Assembly: GCA_963702445.1 (NCBI GenBank)
Contig: CAVPCZ010000003.1
Location: 558,001-622,000 of the forward strand
DNA: 64,000 bases
Origin: CAVPCZ01 sp963702445
GTDB lineage: Bacteria > Bacteroidota > Ignavibacteria > UBA10030 > UBA6906
Direction: 5' to 3'
The first letter of the stretch is position 1; every line of letters begins with the position of its first letter. The notes under the pieces were generated by a model. The model was not told the origin of the DNA. It did not search any database and saw nothing but the letters and a program-made list of their open reading frames with translations. Positions 27,585 through 36,054 of this stretch are shown piece after piece. The position numbers were made by a program, and so were the translations under genes.

Positions 27585-28140
27585 TCATGGGGGTGTTACT
27601 GTCCGGCTGTATCCCGTATCGAGTATGTTTTCCATATCATCCCGGACCAACCGGTAAACGTGCCACTCCTTGAGGTGTGTTGCCCCGAACCGTTTGTAGA
27701 AGTCGATTGCCGGGGTATTCCAGTCCAGAACCGACCACTCCATCCGGCCGCAGCCGCGGCGGTGTGCTTCGGCGACCATGGCGACAAAGAGCCCGTAGCC
27801 CACCTTTTTCTTGCGATATTCGGGGAGGACAAACAGGTCCTCAAGATAGAGGGTCGGGAGGGCGAGGAAGCTGGAGTATGTTTCAAAAACAAATGCGTAT
27901 CCTGCTGCAACTCCCTCGTATTCGGCGAGAAACGCCTGTATACGGGGAGGTGTCGAGAACATATCCCGGATCAGGCGGTCCTGGGCGGCCCTGTCAGGGG
28001 GAGGGAGCCGTTCATAGTCGGCGAGTCCGCGAACGAGTTGCAGGATCGTCTCTGCATCTGCCGGCACCGCTGGACGGATGGTAAGGCCGGGGATGGCGAA
28101 GGGGGGCTCAGAAAGGCGGTTTGTGGGTTGTTATGCTCAT
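27585..28140 (-). CDS. GNAT-family N-acetyltransferase (frameshift near the start)
   Basis: A complete GNAT fold: TIRPAVPADAETILQLVRGL at the N-terminus, AFVFETYSSFLALPTLYLED (beta 4), the acetyl-CoA loop YRKKKVGYGLFVAMV, then MEWSVLDWNTPAIDFYKRFG. The sequence is closest to the diamine/spermidine acetyltransferase-like branch (SSAT). The open frame in its own phase reaches a GTG at 28067, which would cut off the first strand. Removing one T near 28110 links it to ATG 28140 (MSITTHKPPSEPPFAIPG). Repaired length is 184 residues. It acetylates an amine of an unknown substrate in the cytoplasm. Confidence 0.82.
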
Positions 28141-28159
28141 GATCCGGGGGTCCGATGGA

Positions 28160-28189
28160 ATTGAATAAGACCTGAATACTCCGTATATT
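28160..28189 (+). promoter_or_regulatory. Promoter of the fatty acid hydroxylase gene
   Basis: TTGAAT (28160-28165), 18-nt spacer, TATATT (28184-28189). The predicted start near 28196 leaves a 30-nt leader holding AGGAGG (about 28214-28219) before ATG 28226. Confidence 0.6.
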
Positions 28190-28225
28190 TACAGTATCCA
28201 ATGGAACAACGTCAGAGGAGGTTTA

Positions 28226-28867
28226 ATGGCTAAACTCTATGCTTCGAACAAGGATGAATCCGCCCGTCTCTTCAAGAGCGATCTGCTGGAGTTTTTCACC
28301 CATGTTCACTGGAGTGTGCCGATTTTCCTGTATATTCCCGTTGTGGGCTACTTTCTCTACCGGGCATCCAACACGCCCGGCCTGACATTAGGGACGGGTG
28401 CCCTGCTCTTTGTGGCGGGGCTGGTGGTATGGTCGTTCAGCGAGTACATGCTCCACCGGTTTGTGTTTCACTATGAACCGACCAGTGCTGTGGGGAAACG
28501 TCTCCACTTCCTCATGCACGGAATACACCATGACTACCCGAACGACAGTACGCGCCTGGTGCTGCCACCGTCGATGAGCATTCCTCTGGCCGCACTCTTC
28601 TACGGGCTTTTCTTCCTCCTGTTTGGAGCGCAGTATGTCGCCCCGTTTTTTGCGGCTTTCCTCCTGGGATACGTCCTGTACGATGAGATCCACTATGCAA
28701 CCCATCACGCACCGATGAAGGGGAGCATGTTTCTCAAACTCAAGCACCATCATATCCTGCATCACTATCACGCCCCGGAAAAGGGGTATGGAGTGAGCTC
28801 TCCCCTCTGGGACTACGTCTTCGGGACGGTGGATCCCACGGAAGAGAAGACACCGGTAGAGGCCTGA
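28226..28867 (+). CDS. Fatty acid hydroxylase superfamily membrane protein (FA2H/sterol desaturase fold)
   Basis: 213 residues, with an AGGAGG site before ATG 28226. It has four membrane segments (for example HWSVPIFLYIPVVGYFLYRA, ALLFVAGLVVWSFSEYML) and the di-iron histidine clusters in the expected order: HRFVFH, HGIHHDYPND, HYATHH and HHHILHHYH. This arrangement is that of FA2H-like fatty acid 2-hydroxylases, and the HHDYPND form with C-terminal HHxxHHYH is a close match. It would hydroxylate acyl chains of membrane lipids (for example sphingolipid or lipid-A-like fatty acids) using O2, which implies at least occasional oxygen exposure. It has its own promoter and terminator. Confidence 0.87.
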   Translation: MAKLYASNKDESARLFKSDLLEFFTHVHWSVPIFLYIPVVGYFLYRASNTPGLTLGTGALLFVAGLVVWSFSEYMLHRFVFHYEPTSAVGKRLHFLMHGIHHDYPNDSTRLVLPPSMSIPLAALFYGLFFLLFGAQYVAPFFAAFLLGYVLYDEIHYATHHAPMKGSMFLKLKHHHILHHYHAPEKGYGVSSPLWDYVFGTVDPTEEKTPVEA

Positions 28868-28895
28868 AGGTTGAGCTTTCCTCTGTCCGGGGATG

Positions 28896-29813
28896 TTACC
28901 GACGCCCGGACCCTTCAGGGGTCCGGGCGTTTGCTTTCATGAGCATTCCCATGGCCATAGAGAGTACGCGCGCATCGGCATGATCGGCTCGCGAAGGGAT
29001 GAGGACCGGGACCCGGGCTCCGACGATCACGTGCGCGAGGGGTTGCCCCCCGAAATACGTGATACTCTTTGCCAGGCTGTTTGCGACTTCTATAGAGTGT
29101 GCGACAAGCACGTCAGCCGCGCCCGCCACCGCGGACCGGAGCCCCTTTTCACGGGCAGCTTCCGGGGAGAGTGCATTGTCCAGGGCGAGCGGTCCATCCA
29201 CCAGGCAGCCGGCGATTTGTCCCCGTTCATTCATCTTTGCCAGTGCCGCCGCATCCAGCGTTGAAGGAAGTCCGGGGTTGACATACTCGGTTGCGGAGAG
29301 CACGGCCACTTTCGGGGTGGCAATGCCGAGCGCATGGGCGACTTCAACGGCGTTCAGAATAAGTTCTTTCTTGGCCTTCAGGTCCGGTGTGGTGGTGACG
29401 CCGCCGTCGGTTATGAGGACCAGCCGTTTGCCGGTGGCGTGCCGGTATTCCACCGCGACCACGTCGCTCAGGAGCCGTCCGGTCCGCAACCCCGACTCTT
29501 CATCCAGTACCGCGCGCATAAGCGCGGCGGTATCCACCGAACCCTTCATCAGGATATCTGCCTTCCCTTCGCGGACCATCGCCAGCGCTATGCGCAGTAC
29601 ATCAGCCTGGCCGGCTGCATGCTGCACGCGCTCCGGGTCCCATCCGGACTCCATACGCCCGCGGTCTCCCACAAGGAAACACCGGACTCCCAGGGCTGCT
29701 TCCGCTTCGCGCAGCGCAGCCAGAATGTCCGGTGTATGCGGGGCGGCCACAACGACAGAGAGGCCATGGAGTTGCTGTGCGGCGGTCCGTAGTTCGGCGA
29801 ACGAAGTTATCAT
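28896..29813 (-). CDS. ptb: Phosphate butyryltransferase (phosphotransbutyrylase)
   Basis: Transfers the butyryl (or branched acyl) group between CoA and phosphate, giving acyl-phosphate for the kinase encoded upstream. At 305 residues it has the PTA/PTB fold: ADILMKGSVDTAALMRAVLD, VLITDGGVTTTPDL, then the acyl-phosphate transferase core ALSPEAAREKGL, AGAADVLVAHSIEVANSLAK and DHADARVLSMAMGMLM. It is closer to Ptb than to phosphate acetyltransferase (short, no N-terminal domains). It starts nine bases after the butyrate kinase stop and is the last gene of the long hyp/hox transcription row. Its C-terminal codons overlap the neighbour's terminator hairpin. Confidence 0.9.
   Translation of the reverse strand: MITSFAELRTAAQQLHGLSVVVAAPHTPDILAALREAEAALGVRCFLVGDRGRMESGWDPERVQHAAGQADVLRIALAMVREGKADILMKGSVDTAALMRAVLDEESGLRTGRLLSDVVAVEYRHATGKRLVLITDGGVTTTPDLKAKKELILNAVEVAHALGIATPKVAVLSATEYVNPGLPSTLDAAALAKMNERGQIAGCLVDGPLALDNALSPEAAREKGLRSAVAGAADVLVAHSIEVANSLAKSITYFGGQPLAHVIVGARVPVLIPSRADHADARVLSMAMGMLMKANARTPEGSGRR
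28902..28930 (+). terminator. Intrinsic terminator after the fatty acid hydroxylase gene
   Basis: A 12-bp perfect stem ACGCCCGGACCC (28902-28913)/GGGTCCGGGCGT (28919-28930), 5-nt loop, then TTGCTTTC. It lies inside the last codons of the convergent ptb gene. Confidence 0.65.
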
Positions 29814-29822
29814 AGAAGTTCC

Positions 29823-30890
29823 TCAGTATTCCAGTGGTTCGCGTTCCCCGTGGATGACGGCCAGCGTTTCGGCGGCGAGTGTGCGCATCTCGTCCTCCCC
29901 GGGGTACACGATCACGGGGGCGATCCGCTGGACCCGTTCCCGGATCCAGTCGACAAGCATCGCGGATGTCGCGAGGCCCCCCGTCAGGATGATTGCCTGG
30001 AGGGCGCCGTACAGAACGGTGGACATCCCCCCGATTTCCTTTGCGATCTGGTAGGCCATCGCCTGATACACCTCTCTCGCAAATACTTCGCCGCGCCGGA
30101 TGCGCTCCTCGACTTCCACCGCGGAATTCGTACCGAGGTACGCTGCGAGGCCTCCCGCCCCCCGGACCAGATTCCGCACATCACGTTCCAGCAGGGATCC
30201 CGAAAAACAGAGTGTGATGAACTGTTGCAGGGGAAGTCCCCCTGTGCGTTCGGGGGAAAAAGGGCCGTCGCTGGACGCGTCGTTGATATCGATGATCTTG
30301 CCTCCCCGGACGGGAGCAATCGAAATTCCCCCTCCCAGGTGGCCGATCACAAACGAGGTGGAGGGGAGGGGAATGCCGAGTTCCCCCGATGCGTGCCGTG
30401 CCGCGGCGTGGATGTTGAGCGCATGGGAGAGACTGCTGCGTGTGATGAGCGGATGACCGGAATACCGCGCCAGGGGTTCGAGTTCATCCACAGACACCGG
30501 GTCCACGACAAATGCCGGACAGTGGTATTCCCTGCTGAGTGCGTGCGCCATGGCGCAGCCGAGGTTCGAGGCATGTTCTCCCTGCAGGTTTGCGCGCGCG
30601 TCCTCGAGCATCCGTTCATTCACCCGGTAGGTCCCGCCGGGGATCGGCCGCAGCAGTCCGCCGATACCGACCACACCCGAGAGGTTCTGGACGGTCGCCC
30701 GGGTCCATTCCCGCACATGGTGGAGGCGGAATTCAAACTGGTCCCACAATCCGTCAAACCGCTTCAGCGTGGCCGCATCATGGCGGAGGACCTGGGTGCG
30801 GACAAGGGTCTGCTCCTCATAGAGCGCCATCTTGGTTGACGTGGAACCGGGATTCACGACAAGAATGGTATGGGGAGGTGTGCAGGGCAT
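29823..30890 (-). CDS. buk: Butyrate kinase
   Basis: Makes ATP from butyryl-phosphate or isobutyryl-phosphate. ATG 30890 (MPCTPPHTILVVNPGSTSTK) puts the ASKHA phosphate-binding strand at the N-terminus as in the family. Other typical parts are FVIGHLGGGISIAPVRGGKI, DASSDGPFSPERTGGLPLQQ, and ALQAIILTGGLATSAMLVDW near the end. 355 residues is the normal size. The start is 13 nt downstream of hypE and the stop is nine bases upstream of ptb, so buk-ptb is continuous with the hydrogenase maturation genes. Longer frames open upstream run antisense-like through hypE and are not used. Confidence 0.93.
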   Translation of the reverse strand: MPCTPPHTILVVNPGSTSTKMALYEEQTLVRTQVLRHDAATLKRFDGLWDQFEFRLHHVREWTRATVQNLSGVVGIGGLLRPIPGGTYRVNERMLEDARANLQGEHASNLGCAMAHALSREYHCPAFVVDPVSVDELEPLARYSGHPLITRSSLSHALNIHAAARHASGELGIPLPSTSFVIGHLGGGISIAPVRGGKIIDINDASSDGPFSPERTGGLPLQQFITLCFSGSLLERDVRNLVRGAGGLAAYLGTNSAVEVEERIRRGEVFAREVYQAMAYQIAKEIGGMSTVLYGALQAIILTGGLATSAMLVDWIRERVQRIAPVIVYPGEDEMRTLAAETLAVIHGEREPLEY

Positions 30891-30903
30891 AGGAGTTCTC
30901 AGC

Positions 30904-31965
30904 TTAACAGATGCGGGGGAGTTGTTCACCGGAGAGCATATCCACAACGCGCGTGCCGCCGATGGCGCTGTGCATGACCACCATTCCGGGATGTGCATCG
31001 ACGACTTCACCGATGGCGGCTGCATCCCGGCCGAGTGGATGGGCGCGCATGGCCTCGAGGACGGCATCGGCATGGACACGCGGCACAAACGCAAGGAGTT
31101 TCCCTTCGTTTGCAACGTACAGGGGATCGAAGCCGAGCAGTTCGCAGGCGCCGGCCACTTCGTCCTCCACGGGGATATCCCGCTCCCGCAGAACAACCCC
31201 GATGCCCGCCTGAGCGGCGATTTCATTCAGGGTGCTGGCCACCCCGCCGCGTGTGGGGTCACGGAGGACGTGGATTTCGTTCGTTACGCCGAACATGGCT
31301 TCCACGAGCGGATACAGTGCCGCCGTGTCGCTCCGGATGGCCGTGGTGAAGGTGAGTCCTTCGCGCACCGACATGATGGCGATGCCGTGCCGGGCGATCG
31401 GTCCGTTAACAAGGATAATATCGCCCGCTCTCGCACGCCGGGGATGAATGTCGATGCCCGGAGGAATTATGCCGATACCGGACGTGGTGACGAAGATACC
31501 GTCTCCCTTTCCGCGGTCCACAACCTTGGTGTCCCCCGTGACCAGCGCAACGCCCGCAATCCGGGCGGCTTCGCGCATGGCATGTGTGATACGCCAGAGG
31601 TCGTCCATGGAAAGCCCTTCTTCGATCACGAGGCCCACGGAAAGATACATCGGCCGCGCCCCGCACATGGCCAGATCATTCGCGGTACCGTACACGGCCA
31701 GCTCCCCGATGGATCCGCCGGGGAAGAAGAGGGGATGGACAACGTAGCCGTCGGTCGAAAAGGCGATACGCTGATCCCCGATGGTCAGCATCGCCCCGTC
31801 GTGTTGTTGTGCCAGGTGTTCGTTCTGAAATTCCGGCACAAACAGCTCATGGATCAGCTCGTGCGTCAGCTTTCCGCCCCCCCCGTGTGCAAGCAAGACC
31901 TGCTTGTAACGGGCAAGAGGCAGGGGGCACGAAAAGGTGTTCACATCGGGGATCTCGTTTGCCAT
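30904..31965 (-). CDS. hypE: Hydrogenase maturation protein HypE (carbamoyl dehydratase)
   Basis: Dehydrates the carbamoyl group received from HypF to a Cys-bound thiocyanate, the source of the cyanide ligands of the NiFe centre. 353 residues from ATG 31965, with GGAGGTG just upstream. The PurM-like ATP-binding fold is seen in LLAHGGGGKLTHELIHELFV, AFSTDGYVVHPLFFPGGSIG, and RDPTRGGVASTLNEIA. The C-terminus ends exactly in the essential PRIC, whose Cys carries the ligand precursor. The start overlaps the hypD stop by one base (TGATG). Works with HypF, HypC and HypD, all encoded just upstream. Confidence 0.96.
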   Translation of the reverse strand: MANEIPDVNTFSCPLPLARYKQVLLAHGGGGKLTHELIHELFVPEFQNEHLAQQHDGAMLTIGDQRIAFSTDGYVVHPLFFPGGSIGELAVYGTANDLAMCGARPMYLSVGLVIEEGLSMDDLWRITHAMREAARIAGVALVTGDTKVVDRGKGDGIFVTTSGIGIIPPGIDIHPRRARAGDIILVNGPIARHGIAIMSVREGLTFTTAIRSDTAALYPLVEAMFGVTNEIHVLRDPTRGGVASTLNEIAAQAGIGVVLRERDIPVEDEVAGACELLGFDPLYVANEGKLLAFVPRVHADAVLEAMRAHPLGRDAAAIGEVVDAHPGMVVMHSAIGGTRVVDMLSGEQLPRIC

Positions 31966-33071
31966 CACACCTCCGATCGGGTGGCGGTAAACCGGCCGTA
32001 CCGGAAGTACGCCGAGCAGGCACCCTCTGAAGACACCATGGGCGCTCCGAGAGGATGCTCGGGAGTACATTCGCGCCCGAACGCGGGACATTCATGCGGT
32101 TTGCTCAAACCCTGCAGGACCCTGCCTGCGATGCACACCGATGGTTCACGGGCGGTCACCGCCGCCACGTCAAAACGGGCTTCGGCATTATAGTGGCGGT
32201 ATGCATCACGCAGCCGGTACCCGCTGTTCGGGATTGTTCCGATGCCGCGCCACATCCGATCGGTGACCTCGAAGACCTGTTCGATCACCTTGCGTGCGGG
32301 AATATTCCCTTCGCGCCGCACCGCCCGCGCATACTGGTTCTCCACCTCCGTCCGGCCAGATTCCAGCTGCCGGACCGCGGCGAGAATACCCTGGAGGATA
32401 TCCACCGGCTCGAACCCGGTGACCACGATCGGCGTGGCGAACCGGCCGGCAAGGGGAAGGTACTCTTCGTAGCCCATCACGGCACAGACATGGCCGGCGG
32501 CGAGAAACGCCTGGATGCGGTTTGCCGGCGACGAAAGGATGGCTTCGATGGCCGGAGGAACGAGCACATGGGCGGAAAGGAGGGAGAAGTTGTCCAGGTG
32601 TTCCCGGTGCGCCTGCACCACCGCCATGGCATTTGCCGGAGCGGTGGTTTCGAAACCCACGGCAAAGAACACCACGTGTTTGTGCGGGTTCTGCCGTGCA
32701 AGGGTCACCGCATCCAGGGGTGAATAAACGATCCGCACATCATGCCCCTGGGCTTTGACCGTCAGGAGATCCTTTTCCGACCCCGGCACGCGCAGCATGT
32801 CACCGAATGACGTCAGCATAACACCGGGAAATGCGGCGATGGCAATGGCCCTGTCGATAAGCTCGATGGGCGTCACGCAGACGGGACAGCCGGGTCCGTG
32901 GACGAGTGTGATCGCGGGGGGGAGAAGGGCGTCGAGGCCGTGCCGGACGATTGCATGTGTCTGGCCGCCGCAGATTTCCATGATGGTCCAGGGACGTGTG
33001 GTGGCGGCGTGGATGCCGCCCACCAGTGTGCGGACGGCGTCCCGGTTCCGGAATTCGTCAAGATATTTCAC
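31965..33071 (-). CDS. hypD: Hydrogenase formation protein HypD
   Basis: Scaffold on which the Fe(CN)2CO unit is built together with HypC. A GTG start at 33071 (VKYLDEFRNRDAVR) gives 368 residues and a 14-nt overlap with hypC. The conserved cysteines are seen in MEICGGQTHAIVRHG and VHGPGCPVCVTPIELIDRA. The C-terminal [4Fe-4S]/zinc-like cysteine set is in CIAGRVLQGLSKPHECPAFG and RECTPEHPLGAPMVSSEGAC. The FAVGFETTAP segment is also typical. No residue of the known active set is missing. Overlaps hypE by one base at its end. Confidence 0.95.
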   Translation of the reverse strand: MKYLDEFRNRDAVRTLVGGIHAATTRPWTIMEICGGQTHAIVRHGLDALLPPAITLVHGPGCPVCVTPIELIDRAIAIAAFPGVMLTSFGDMLRVPGSEKDLLTVKAQGHDVRIVYSPLDAVTLARQNPHKHVVFFAVGFETTAPANAMAVVQAHREHLDNFSLLSAHVLVPPAIEAILSSPANRIQAFLAAGHVCAVMGYEEYLPLAGRFATPIVVTGFEPVDILQGILAAVRQLESGRTEVENQYARAVRREGNIPARKVIEQVFEVTDRMWRGIGTIPNSGYRLRDAYRHYNAEARFDVAAVTAREPSVCIAGRVLQGLSKPHECPAFGRECTPEHPLGAPMVSSEGACSAYFRYGRFTATRSEV

Positions 33072-33318
33072 GTCGGGCCTGCTCCTCGTCATCCAGATCG
33101 CCCATCTCGCGCAGTATCCTGAGGGTCTCCTCGGCCTCCTGTTCGTCCAGTTTGCTGATGGCAAACCCGACGTGGACGATCACATACTCGCCCACGGTCA
33201 CCTCGGGAAGCCATTCAAGACAGATCTGTTTCTGCACGCCGGAAAAACTGACCGTGGCCATCAACGGTGATGTGGCACGATCGATCTCCAGCACTTTTCC
33301 CGGAATGGCAAGACACAT
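33058..33318 (-). CDS. hypC: Hydrogenase assembly chaperone HypC
   Basis: 86 residues starting MCLAIPGKVLEID, where the Cys after the initiator Met is the residue that binds the iron intermediate and HypD. The small OB-fold (ATVSFSGVQKQICLEWLPEV then TVGEYVIVHVGFAISKLDE) and an acidic C-terminal helix match the HypC/HupF family. It carries the Fe(CN)2CO group to the large-subunit precursor HoxH. Overlaps hypD by 14 nt and follows hypF by 17 nt. Confidence 0.95.
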   Translation of the reverse strand: MCLAIPGKVLEIDRATSPLMATVSFSGVQKQICLEWLPEVTVGEYVIVHVGFAISKLDEQEAEETLRILREMGDLDDEEQARREIS

Positions 33319-33335
33319 ACCTTCCTCTTCTTTCC

Positions 33336-35618
33336 CTATTCCTGACGGGTGATCTCACCGGTGAATGCCGCGGCGGCGATCTGGCCGAGCGCGATTCCGC
33401 CGTCGTTCGGCGGAATGCGCTGGTGCCAGTAGGGGCGGAACCCGGCGCCTTCGAGTCCCCTGACGGTGAGTTCCGTGAGGAGACGGTTCTGAAAGCAACC
33501 GCCGGAGAGGGCCACACGTTCGACGCCGACACGCCGGGCCGTGCTGACGATCATTGCCGCGAGGGTTGCATGAAAACGCGCGGCAATCGTGGATGCCGGC
33601 ACTGACCGGGCGCGGTCTTCCAGTATCTGGAGAACCATTGTTTCCCAGTCGACCGTCCAGGGTTCGGTCGACTGTTGCAGAGCAAACGCATAGGGTGCGG
33701 CGTTCCCCTCTCCTGCGGCAAATTCGAGTTCCATTGCCGCCTGTCCTTCATATCGTGACCGTTGCCGCAGTCCGGTGATGGCCGCGATCGCATCAAAGAG
33801 GCGGCCGGCGCTGGAGGTGACCGGTGTGTTGAGACGCCGCACAAACATCCGGTGCAGGTTCGTCAGTTCCGGGCGGGTCCAGGACGCCGCCGGGAGCAGG
33901 TCCTCCCGGTTGAAGAGTGTCTCGCCGAACAGCTCGTACAGTACCCCGAGTGCCGAGCGACGCGGCTCCCGGATTGCCCGGTCGCCGCCGGGCAGGCGGA
34001 ATGTCCTGAGTGAACCGGCACGGTGGAACTTCCCCTCCCGCGCGAGAATCCATTCCCCGCCCCAGATTGTTCCGTCCGTTCCCAGACCCGTACCGTCCCA
34101 GGCGACGCCCAGGACGGGTCCCGTGAGTTCATTTTCGGCCATGCAGGCGGCCACATGCGCGACATGGTGCTGGATCGTGATCTGTCGCTCCGGCCTGGCA
34201 CGGGCGTACGCGGATGAAAGATAGTCCGGATGGAGGTCAGATACAATGGCAGCGGGGCGGGCGTCGAACAAGGCCTGCATCCGTTCGACGGTGTCCGTAA
34301 AGGCACTGTACGCTTCAGGTGTCTCAAGATCACCCAGGTGCTGGCTGATGAACGCGGACGAGCCCCGCGCCAGGGCGACGGTGTTTTTCAAGTGGGCGCC
34401 TACGGCGAGTATATCGGGCACCGGAGCCGGCAGCATGACGGGAAGCGGGGCATAGCCGCGCGCCCTGCGGAGGACCAATTCCCGGCCGAGCATCACGCGG
34501 ACGATGGAATCGTCCACGTGACGTGCAATGCGGCGATTGTGCACGAGAAAGAGGTCTGCGATGCCGCCGAGCCGCCGGAGGGCGTCCCGTTCATCTGTGC
34601 AGATGGGTTCGTCACTTCTGTTACCGCTTGTTGCCACCACCGGGAAATCCAGCTGATGCAACAGGAGATGATGCAGGGGTGCATATGGCAGCATCACGCC
34701 CAGCGAAGGATTTCCGGGAGCAACGCTTTCGCCGACGGTGGACGGCGGCACCGCGAGCCGCCGGAGAAGCACAATGGGTGCTTCTGCCGAACGCAGGAGG
34801 CGATCCTCGAGTCCGTCCACCTCGCAGACGGCGCGGATCTGTTCCAGGGAAGGAAACATGAGTGCGAACGGTTTCTCTTCCCGGTGTTTGTGTATGCGCA
34901 GACGGCGGACGGCATCATCGTCCGCGGCGGGAGTCATCAGGTGAAAGCCGCCGATTCCTTTGACTGCGAGAATCCTCCCGGCGCGCAGGATTTCGGCCGC
35001 AGCCCGCAGGGCTCCCTCCCGGCTGGCACTCACGGTGCCGTCGGGATTCCAGGATTCCAGCTGCGGACCGCAGTCGGGGCACGCATTGGGCTGGGCATGG
35101 AACCGGCGGTCCAGCGGATCTTCGTACTCATGACGGCACGCGGGGCACATGGCAAAATCCCGCATGGTGGTGTTCGGGCGGTCGTAGGGAAGCGTGCTGA
35201 TTATCGAAAAGCGGGGCCCGCAATTGGTGCAGTTGATGAACGGATACCGGTATCGTCTGTCGGCCGGGTCAAACAGTTCACGGAGGCAGTCGTCGCACAG
35301 GGCGAGATCGGGCATTACCAGCGCGGTCCTGTCACCGCCGGTCCCGCTCGGGCGGATGTCAAAGGAAGTGGTGCCGGCCGGATCGAGGAACGAGAATTCA
35401 AAGCTCTGGATGAAGGAACGGGGGGGACGTTCAGAAGTGAGACGCAGGATGAAGGTGTTCAGGGAGTCCTGGGGGCCGTCCGCTTCGACAAGGACGCCTT
35501 GCGGCGTATTCTGCACCCAGCCCGTGAGCGCCAGCTCACGGGCCAGGCGATAGACAAAGGGACGGAAGCCGACTCCCTGGACGGCTCCCCGGATGACTCC
35601 GTGCAGACGACGTATCAA
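33336..35618 (-). CDS. hypF: Carbamoyltransferase HypF
   Basis: Converts carbamoyl phosphate to the carbamoyl group placed on HypE. 760 residues, full length. Order: acylphosphatase domain (GVIRGAVQGVGFRPFVYRLA), two zinc-finger motifs (CDDCLRELFDPADRRYRYPF then NCTNCGP; CPACRHEYEDPLDRRFHAQP then NACPDCGP), a YrdC-like domain (LAVKGIGGFHLMTPAADDDA), and a Kae1-like domain with the metal-binding HHVAHVAACMAE and VLGVAWDGTGLGTDG. The start is TTG at 35618: an in-frame stop lies six bases upstream, so no earlier start exists, and this places the N-terminus exactly as in homologues. The gene begins three bases after the stop of the hydrogenase maturation protease. Confidence 0.94.
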   Translation of the reverse strand: MIRRLHGVIRGAVQGVGFRPFVYRLARELALTGWVQNTPQGVLVEADGPQDSLNTFILRLTSERPPRSFIQSFEFSFLDPAGTTSFDIRPSGTGGDRTALVMPDLALCDDCLRELFDPADRRYRYPFINCTNCGPRFSIISTLPYDRPNTTMRDFAMCPACRHEYEDPLDRRFHAQPNACPDCGPQLESWNPDGTVSASREGALRAAAEILRAGRILAVKGIGGFHLMTPAADDDAVRRLRIHKHREEKPFALMFPSLEQIRAVCEVDGLEDRLLRSAEAPIVLLRRLAVPPSTVGESVAPGNPSLGVMLPYAPLHHLLLHQLDFPVVATSGNRSDEPICTDERDALRRLGGIADLFLVHNRRIARHVDDSIVRVMLGRELVLRRARGYAPLPVMLPAPVPDILAVGAHLKNTVALARGSSAFISQHLGDLETPEAYSAFTDTVERMQALFDARPAAIVSDLHPDYLSSAYARARPERQITIQHHVAHVAACMAENELTGPVLGVAWDGTGLGTDGTIWGGEWILAREGKFHRAGSLRTFRLPGGDRAIREPRRSALGVLYELFGETLFNREDLLPAASWTRPELTNLHRMFVRRLNTPVTSSAGRLFDAIAAITGLRQRSRYEGQAAMELEFAAGEGNAAPYAFALQQSTEPWTVDWETMVLQILEDRARSVPASTIAARFHATLAAMIVSTARRVGVERVALSGGCFQNRLLTELTVRGLEGAGFRPYWHQRIPPNDGGIALGQIAAAAFTGEITRQE

Positions 35619-35621
35619 AGA

Positions 35622-36054
35622 TCAGGGCCCCGTGATATACGGTTTCATGACATCCAGACAGGCATCCACAAGGCCGGCCGTTCCGGGCGACAGCGACTCG
35701 CCGAATCCCGCCGATCGCACGGGAAGCTCGATAAGCAGGGCTTCGGCGGGTGCGCGATGGTAGAGAGACGACGAGAGAGCCAGGACGCCGCCGGGGGAGA
35801 GGTTGTGCGACCGGGGAAACGGGGCTCTCCGGGTTCAGCGTTGTGACGCGCAGGCCGGCGGCGGTCAGACTTGCGTCCACCACAATCACCCGGTCATACC
35901 GGGCCACGGTCTCCGCCAGCTCGGGTGTCAGACCATGCACGCACAGGACATCAACATCCGGGAATTGTGCCCCCGCTCTTTCCGCCACTCTAATGCCTGC
36001 GCCGTCATCGCCGCGCAGGGTGTTACCGACACCGATGATAAGGGTTGTGCTCAT
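35622..36054 (-). CDS. Hydrogenase maturation endopeptidase, HoxW/HyaD family (frameshifted)
   Basis: Trims the C-terminal tail of the HoxH precursor after nickel insertion. Starts at ATG 36054 (MSTTLIIGVGNTLRGDDGAG), with the family motif GNTLRGDDGAG, nickel-sensing Asp/His positions (HGLTPELAETVARYDRVIVV, DAS) and, after repair, SHNLSPGGVLALSSSLYHRA. The frame breaks at about 35815 (CCCCGGTCGC). Deleting one G gives a 143-residue protein ending CLDVMKPYITGP at 35622, which matches homologues in length and sequence. In the raw sequence the start appears fused in frame to HoxH. An ATGA overlap between the two genes is more likely. Confidence 0.85.
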
